A DNA stretch of 64,000 nucleotides from Acidimicrobiia bacterium (GTDB lineage: Bacteria; Actinomycetota; Acidimicrobiia; Acidimicrobiales; Poriferisodalaceae), in NCBI GenBank assembly GCA_022820925.1, contig JAJEEO010000001.1:253001-317000 (forward strand). The letters are read 5' to 3'. Below, piece after piece: positions 59,835-64,000 of this stretch (positions are counted from its first letter, which is position 1; every line of letters begins with the position of its first letter). The notes beneath the pieces were generated by a model that was not told where the DNA came from, ran no database searches, and worked only from the letters and a program-made list of their open reading frames with translations. The position numbers and the translations under genes were made by a program.

Positions 59835-60959
59835 TCAGGGCATCAAGGCGACGGCTTCCACCTCGATCAGCCACCGGCGGCTCAGCAGCCCCGATACCAC
59901 CACACCCGTCGAGGCTGGGAACGGTCGGCCCATCACGCGCTGGCGTACCTCGCCGACGGCGCGGTAGTCGCCGACGCCGTCGGGCGTCACGTACTCGACG
60001 GTCTTGACGAGGTTGTCGATGGAGGTGCCGGCCATCTCGCAGATGGCGGCGATCTCGCCGTAGACGAACTCGGCCTGCCCGCCGATGTCACCCTCGGCCA
60101 CGGTCTCGCCGGTGGCGAGGTTGAACGCGGTCGTGCCGGAGATGAACAGCAGCCCGCCGGCCTCCACCGCAGGGCTGAAGGTGAGCGACGAGTAGGCGTC
60201 AGCCAAGTAGGACACCACCGTCTTGGGATGTGCCGACGCCCACACGTCGAGCGCGACCAGGGCCCCGGGGTGGGGAAGCTCAGGCATCAGCAACCCCGTT
60301 GAGGACGGGAACTGCGGTGCGAGCAGCCGTCGGCGTGCCTCCGCGGTCTCGTTGTACTGGCGGCGCGTGGCCGCGGTCGTCTGCTGCACAATCCGCACGA
60401 CGTTGCTGAGGTCCATGCCGTGGGGCTCGAGCCGGCGCCCGGCCTCTTCGAGCGCCCACTCGCACTGGCCGACGAAATCGCCCTCCAGCACCGCATTGCC
60501 GTCATCGTCGACAGGCAGCACCTGGGGAATGTGCACCAAGCCGTCGAGGGGCCCGGCCACGACCTCTACCTCCACCAGCGCCTCGGGCCGCACGAGCGAC
60601 TCGACAATGAACGTCGAGGGGCGCACACCCCCCATCGCCGATCCCAGGCTATGCGGCTGCTGCGCCGTGATGGCGTCGCGCTCGGGTGCTCCGGCCACGG
60701 TGATGTACTCGGTGACCTCGGAGCATTCGCTGATGTCGCGCCCGGCCGCGTCGAGCACCGCCTCCACCTTCGCCCAGCACACGCTGGCCTGCTCGGCGCC
60801 ATCGCCGCGCACGGTGACGCGCCCCGACTCGGCGTCATAGGCGCCCGCTGTCTGCCCCGCCAGCCAAGCAGCGCCGCCCGCCTCGATTCCCTGAGAGAAC
60901 GAATACCGGCTGGTGTCCAGCCACGGGAAGGGCTCCGGCGTGATCTCTTGGGGGGCCAT
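59835..60959 (-). CDS. Triple RidA-domain fusion protein
   Basis: From the ATG at 60959 (GAGGAG upstream) the protein has 374 residues and three consecutive RidA-like units: about 1-135, 136-245 and 246-374. Each ends in a recognisable strand block: GVRPSTFIVESLVRPEALVEVE, PSSTGLLMPELPHPGALVALD and PASTGVVVSGLLSRRWLIEVE. RidA is normally a homotrimer of single domains; here one chain could form the whole trimer. The second and third units have Ser where the imine-deaminase Arg is expected. It lies 28 bases from the hydratase gene. Function unknown. Confidence 0.85.
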   Translation of the reverse strand: MAPQEITPEPFPWLDTSRYSFSQGIEAGGAAWLAGQTAGAYDAESGRVTVRGDGAEQASVCWAKVEAVLDAAGRDISECSEVTEYITVAGAPERDAITAQQPHSLGSAMGGVRPSTFIVESLVRPEALVEVEVVAGPLDGLVHIPQVLPVDDDGNAVLEGDFVGQCEWALEEAGRRLEPHGMDLSNVVRIVQQTTAATRRQYNETAEARRRLLAPQFPSSTGLLMPELPHPGALVALDVWASAHPKTVVSYLADAYSSLTFSPAVEAGGLLFISGTTAFNLATGETVAEGDIGGQAEFVYGEIAAICEMAGTSIDNLVKTVEYVTPDGVGDYRAVGEVRQRVMGRPFPASTGVVVSGLLSRRWLIEVEAVALMP

Positions 60960-61117
60960 GGTGCGTGCTCCTCGTGCACCTACTGCGGCACTGCTGCCGC
61001 TCACACCTTGTCTAGTGCGCGCAAGCGTTCGACGCTAGGACGTTCGCGCATGCCCCGGCCGGGCTCTTCGATACCCGTATTCCCGCTGGCCGGCAGCCTT
61101 CGCGGCTGCGTCGGCGT

Positions 61118-61906
61118 CTAGTTTCCGGTGAAGTTCGGCGCGCGCCGTTCCACGAAGGCGGCGATGCCCTCGCGGCCGTCGTGAGTCTGCATGGCGTCGG
61201 TGATCGTCTTGCCCTCGAACTCGCCCGCCTGCTCGAGCGGGGCGTCGATGCCGTTGTAGATCACCCGCTTGGCGTGGCCCAGAGCCCACGCCGGTCCGTC
61301 AGCGAGCGCCTGGGCCAGTTCGGCCGTGGCCGAGTCGACCTCGTCGTCGGGCACCACCCGGTTGACCAGGCCCCACTGCTCGGCTTCCTCCGCAGAGAGC
61401 ACGCGGTTGGTGAGGGTCAGGTCCAGCATCCGGCGCAGCCCGATGTGGCGCGCCAGGAAGTACGACGACGTGCCGTCGGGCGTCACGCCGGCCCGGGTGT
61501 AGGCCATGGTGAACTTCGCAGACTCGCCCGCGACGACCAGGTCGAACGAGGCGGCCAGCGACATGCCGGCCCCGCCGACACTGCCGCCGATGCCCGCAAC
61601 GAACGGCTTCGGCGTGCGGTTCATCTTGTTGATGGCCGCGTGCAGGTCGATGACCATGTCCGATGCGAGCTGGGGCAGCCCGTCGCCCGCTGCGTGGAAC
61701 TCCTTCAGGTCGCCGCCGGCGCAGAACACCCGTCCTTCGGCGGTGACCGACGCTGATTTGACCGCATCATCGAACTCGATCTCCAGCATGACGGCCCGCA
61801 GCTCACGTGAGAGCAGCGGGTTCACCGCATTGGCGCCCTCAGGGCGGTTGAGCCGCACATGCGCCACGCCATCGCGCACTTCGTAGTTGATCGTCTCGAG
61901 GTCCAT
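61118..61906 (-). CDS. Enoyl-CoA hydratase/isomerase family protein
   Basis: From the ATG at 61906 (AAGGAG seven bases upstream) the protein has 262 residues. It shows VAHVRLNRPEGANAV, the oxyanion segment GRVFCAGGDLKEF, IGGSVGGAGMSLAASFDLVVA and RAGVTPDGTSSYFLARHIGL. The second catalytic position is Asp/Gly (TPDGT) rather than Glu, typical of isomerase-like PaaG-type proteins. The usual end EGIAAFVERRAPNF is intact. It fits the cluster's fatty or aromatic acyl-CoA degradation. Confidence 0.9.
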   Translation of the reverse strand: MDLETINYEVRDGVAHVRLNRPEGANAVNPLLSRELRAVMLEIEFDDAVKSASVTAEGRVFCAGGDLKEFHAAGDGLPQLASDMVIDLHAAINKMNRTPKPFVAGIGGSVGGAGMSLAASFDLVVAGESAKFTMAYTRAGVTPDGTSSYFLARHIGLRRMLDLTLTNRVLSAEEAEQWGLVNRVVPDDEVDSATAELAQALADGPAWALGHAKRVIYNGIDAPLEQAGEFEGKTITDAMQTHDGREGIAAFVERRAPNFTGN

Positions 61907-62006
61907 GTCTGCTCCTTGCATGGTGCGCGAACAATGCGCGCACAGGTGAGCCCGATGCGGACTCACCGGGAGGTTACGCGCCTGGGAAGCGCAGCGAATG
62001 AGCCGG

Positions 62007-62993
62007 CTAGCTGCGTGCCGCAGGCGAGAGGTCGCGGGCCGCCTGGACGGGGTCGATGCCGCCGAAGGGCATGATCGAGATGGCCGACACGTCGACGCCG
62101 TTGGCGTGGTAGCGGTCGATGTGCTCGCGGCAGGCCTCCGGCGGGCCGTGCACCAGCAGCTCGTCGACGAGACCGTCGTCGATGACTTCGAGCGCGCCGC
62201 GGCGGTCGCCTTCGGACCAGCGCTCCCACATGGCTGCCAGCAGCTCGCCCCGGCCCAGCCAGCGGTGGAACTCGGCATAGACAGGCACGTTGAGGTACGC
62301 AGCCATGGCCCGCTTGAAGCCGGCTCGGACCGTGTCGGCGTCAGGATTGGGGCACACGAAGATGCGAGCCACCACTTCCTTGCCCTCGCCGCCTTCGTCG
62401 ACGTAGGGGCGCACGGTGGCCACGTCGTCGGCCGAGAGCCAGTTGATGATGGCGCCGTCGCTCTCGCTGCCCGCCAGCCGCAGCATCCCGGGCCGCAGCG
62501 CAGCCAGCAGGATCGGCGGCTGGATCTCGGGCGGCCGGCCCAGGCGGAAGCCCTGCACCTCGAACGTGTCGTAGCTCTCGCTGATCCGCTCGCCGGTCAA
62601 TGCCTCGCGCAGGAAGCGAGCGATGTCGCGGGTGCGCTTGAACGGCTCGTCGAAGGGGATGCCGTTCCAGCGCTCGACGATGACGTTGGAGGATGCGCCG
62701 ATGCCCATGGCGAACCGGCCGGGCGCGGCCTCGCAGATGGCGGCGGTTTGCTGGGCCAGCAGAGCTGGGCCACGGGTGAAGGCCGGGATGATGGCGATGC
62801 CGAGGCGCACGTCGGGCACCCACTGGCTGGCCAGCACGAGCGGGGTGAAGCCGTCGGTGCCGTCGGCCTCGGAACTCCAGAACTCGGTGTAGCCGAGGTC
62901 GGCGAACTCCCGGTAGAGGTCGGCTTGGGCATGCAGCGGATCGCCGAAGGGAACGGTGATGCCGTAGCGCCAGTCGGTTCGGTTGTCGGTCAC
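62007..62993 (-). CDS. LLM-class F420-dependent oxidoreductase
   Basis: The 328-residue protein has YGITVPFGDPLHAQADLYRE, LGYTEFWSSEADGTDGFTPLVLA, RLGIAIIPAFTRGPALLAQQTAAI, GRFAMGIGASSNVIVERWNG and PILLAALRPGMLRLAGSESDGAIINWL. It is a close relative of the LLM protein at 30365-31384, sharing the EADGTD and LRLAG-type blocks. Reduced F420 is the expected cofactor. The substrate is unknown. The GTG start is used. Confidence 0.9.
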   Translation of the reverse strand: MTDNRTDWRYGITVPFGDPLHAQADLYREFADLGYTEFWSSEADGTDGFTPLVLASQWVPDVRLGIAIIPAFTRGPALLAQQTAAICEAAPGRFAMGIGASSNVIVERWNGIPFDEPFKRTRDIARFLREALTGERISESYDTFEVQGFRLGRPPEIQPPILLAALRPGMLRLAGSESDGAIINWLSADDVATVRPYVDEGGEGKEVVARIFVCPNPDADTVRAGFKRAMAAYLNVPVYAEFHRWLGRGELLAAMWERWSEGDRRGALEVIDDGLVDELLVHGPPEACREHIDRYHANGVDVSAISIMPFGGIDPVQAARDLSPAARS

Positions 62994-63075
62994 GGCGCGC
63001 AGGCTAGTGAGACGAGCCTGGCCGGATCGGGTGACCGTTTCGCGAGCCGCTCGCAGCGGGGGGCGGCATTCGTGT

Positions 63076-63090
63076 CACACCCCCTGTGTG
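63076..63090. promoter_or_regulatory. CACAC-N5-GTGTG inverted repeat
   Basis: CACAC (63076-63080) and GTGTG (63086-63090) are complementary with a C-rich centre. The site precedes the small gene at 63101 by ten bases and lies 83 bases from the divergent LLM start. It is a plausible operator for either gene; arms are short. Confidence 0.35.
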
Positions 63091-63100
63091 TACTGAAGAC

Positions 63101-63271
63101 ATGGCAGATCAGCTTGAATTTGGACCCCAGCTCCGGTTGGTGTCGACCAGCCGGCAACCGCACCGGCTGAGCCGGGCCACCCGCCAGGTCGGCTTGGCAG
63201 GTGTGGCGCGGGCGCGCGAAGTCCTGGCCACGACGGTGCGGCCACCCGATATCGACCTCGACGCGGCGTGA
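63101..63271 (+). CDS. Small hypothetical protein
   Basis: The ATG at 63101 opens a 56-residue frame: LEFGPQLRLVSTSRQPHRLS, then RATRQVGLAGVARAREVLAT. The central RxTRxVGLxGVAxARExLA pattern is the kind of short helix seen in small conserved actinobacterial proteins that I cannot name. No signal peptide or metal motif is present. Codon bias is similar to its neighbours. I support it as a gene with moderate confidence; the 139 bases to the thiolase hold nothing obvious. Confidence 0.55.
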   Translation: MADQLEFGPQLRLVSTSRQPHRLSRATRQVGLAGVARAREVLATTVRPPDIDLDAA

Positions 63272-63410
63272 TGCCGGCCGCAACGAGTCGCGGTTGGCGC
63301 TTTGTGCTGGCCATTGCGAGACAGCACCGTCACACCGTGCCGGCCGCGGCGCACCGGCACCGGACAATCCGGCGGGCGGGCTGCGCGAGGGCGCAGGTAC
63401 AGTGCCGGCC

Positions 63411-64000
63411 ATGAGCAGCGCTTCCACATCCCAGACCCACGACGACGACATCGTCATCGTCGACGCCGTCCGCTCCCCCGTCGGCCGCCGAGGCGGCGAC
63501 CTGAGCGGCATCCATCCCTCCGACCTGCTCAGCGACGTGCTCACGTCGCTGATGGAGCGAACACAGGTCGACCCGGCCGGCATCGGCCAGCTCGTGGGCG
63601 GCTGCGTCAGCCAGGCCGGCGAGCAGACGGCCAACATCGCCCGCACAGCGTGGCTGGGCGCTGGTTTCCCGCTCTCGGTGGCAGCGACGACGGTCGACGC
63701 GCAGTGCGGATCGAGCCAGCAGGCCACGACGCTGGCGTACGGGCTCGTGCGCAGCGGCGTGGTCGATTCCGCGATCGGCTGCGGCGTCGAGTCGATGACG
63801 CGCAACCCGATGGGCTCGAGCTACAAGAAGGGCCAGCGCACCGCGACGTCGCGCTACAAGGAGCACTACGAGTACACGACGCAGTTCCAGGGTGCTGAGC
63901 TGATGGCAAAGCAGTGGGGCATCAGCCGTGACGAGTGCGACGCCTACGGCTTGCGCAGCCAGAACAACGCCGCCCGGGCGTGGGAAGAGGACCGGTTCGG
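63411..64000 (+). CDS. Thiolase (acetyl-CoA acetyltransferase), N-terminal part
   Basis: The gene starts at the ATG at 63411 and runs off the window after 196 codons. It has DDIVIVDAVRSPVGRRGGDLSG, then GCVSQAGEQTANIARTAWLGAGFP and TTVDAQCGSSQQATTLAYGLV. Cys99 in QCGSS is the acyl-accepting thiolase Cys. GCGVESMTRNPMGSSY follows. The C-terminal His and Cys lie outside the window. It would cleave 3-ketoacyl-CoA or condense acetyl-CoA, completing beta-oxidation in this district. Confidence 0.92.
   Translation, partial: MSSASTSQTHDDDIVIVDAVRSPVGRRGGDLSGIHPSDLLSDVLTSLMERTQVDPAGIGQLVGGCVSQAGEQTANIARTAWLGAGFPLSVAATTVDAQCGSSQQATTLAYGLVRSGVVDSAIGCGVESMTRNPMGSSYKKGQRTATSRYKEHYEYTTQFQGAELMAKQWGISRDECDAYGLRSQNNAARAWEEDRF

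Overview
The window looks like chromosomal DNA of a high-GC Actinomycetota, most likely class Acidimicrobiia. The placement rests on gene content: an actinobacterial-type NucS mismatch endonuclease, a mycothiol-dependent DinB-fold enzyme, three F420-type luciferase-like (LLM) oxidoreductases, an actinobacterial-type DapD, and many CoA-transferases, MaoC hydratases, enoyl-CoA hydratases and SDRs, which is typical of lipid- and steroid-degrading Acidimicrobiia. GTG starts and 4-base ATGA/GTGA overlaps are common. I found no rRNA, tRNA, CRISPR array, insertion sequence or phage genes. Both ends cut genes: a CoA-transferase at the left and a thiolase at the right.

Layout. 0-6.3 kb: metal-receptor-fold protein, short UvrD-type helicase, exonuclease III, EttA, HAD hydrolase. 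6.5-6.9 kb: a small Cys/His zinc-finger-like protein behind a symmetric four-box operator array. 6.9-12.6 kb: an AapJQMP-type amino-acid ABC operon with unusually long permeases. 12.8-17.6 kb: CysQ-like phosphatase, enoyl-CoA hydratase, a phosphohistidine-domain protein, MBL hydrolase. 17.7-20.3 kb: NucS, then an SDR/MaoC pair resembling a split peroxisomal multifunctional enzyme. 20.5-30 kb: VanW, geranylgeranyl-reductase-like flavoprotein, CoaA, HIT, enoyl-CoA hydratase, CoA-transferase, Map, two LysM lipoproteins, PAP2. 30-41 kb: LLM oxidoreductases, MsrA, MaoC pair, mycothiol enzyme, DUF3237, MFS exporter, enolase-superfamily enzyme, TauD dioxygenase, DUF1330, RidA and a 2-keto-4-pentenoate-hydratase-like enzyme, probably a catabolic district. 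41-44.3 kb: accessory patch with a PIN/AbrB toxin-antitoxin pair, nitroreductase, aspartic protease and an orphan HNH nuclease. 44.3-50.2 kb: AhpD-like protein, phosphoribosyltransferase, CDF exporter and a complete Zur/ZnuABC zinc system with a recognisable Zur-type box. 50-64 kb: SDR, nitronate monooxygenase, DapD, class II Fic, amidohydrolase, and an acyl-CoA catabolic cluster (CoA-transferase, acyl-CoA dehydrogenase, MaoC, triple RidA fusion, enoyl-CoA hydratase, LLM, thiolase).

The most unusual non-coding signals are: four TCGCGCG(T/A)A boxes spaced 21-9-21 at 6510-6569; a 108-bp repeat present twice, once between ettA and xth and once abutting the nucS start codon; and two genes whose 3' ends, stop codon included, are duplicated in frame just downstream (14475-14561 and 40017-40087). 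All functions are inferred from sequence patterns without database searches.
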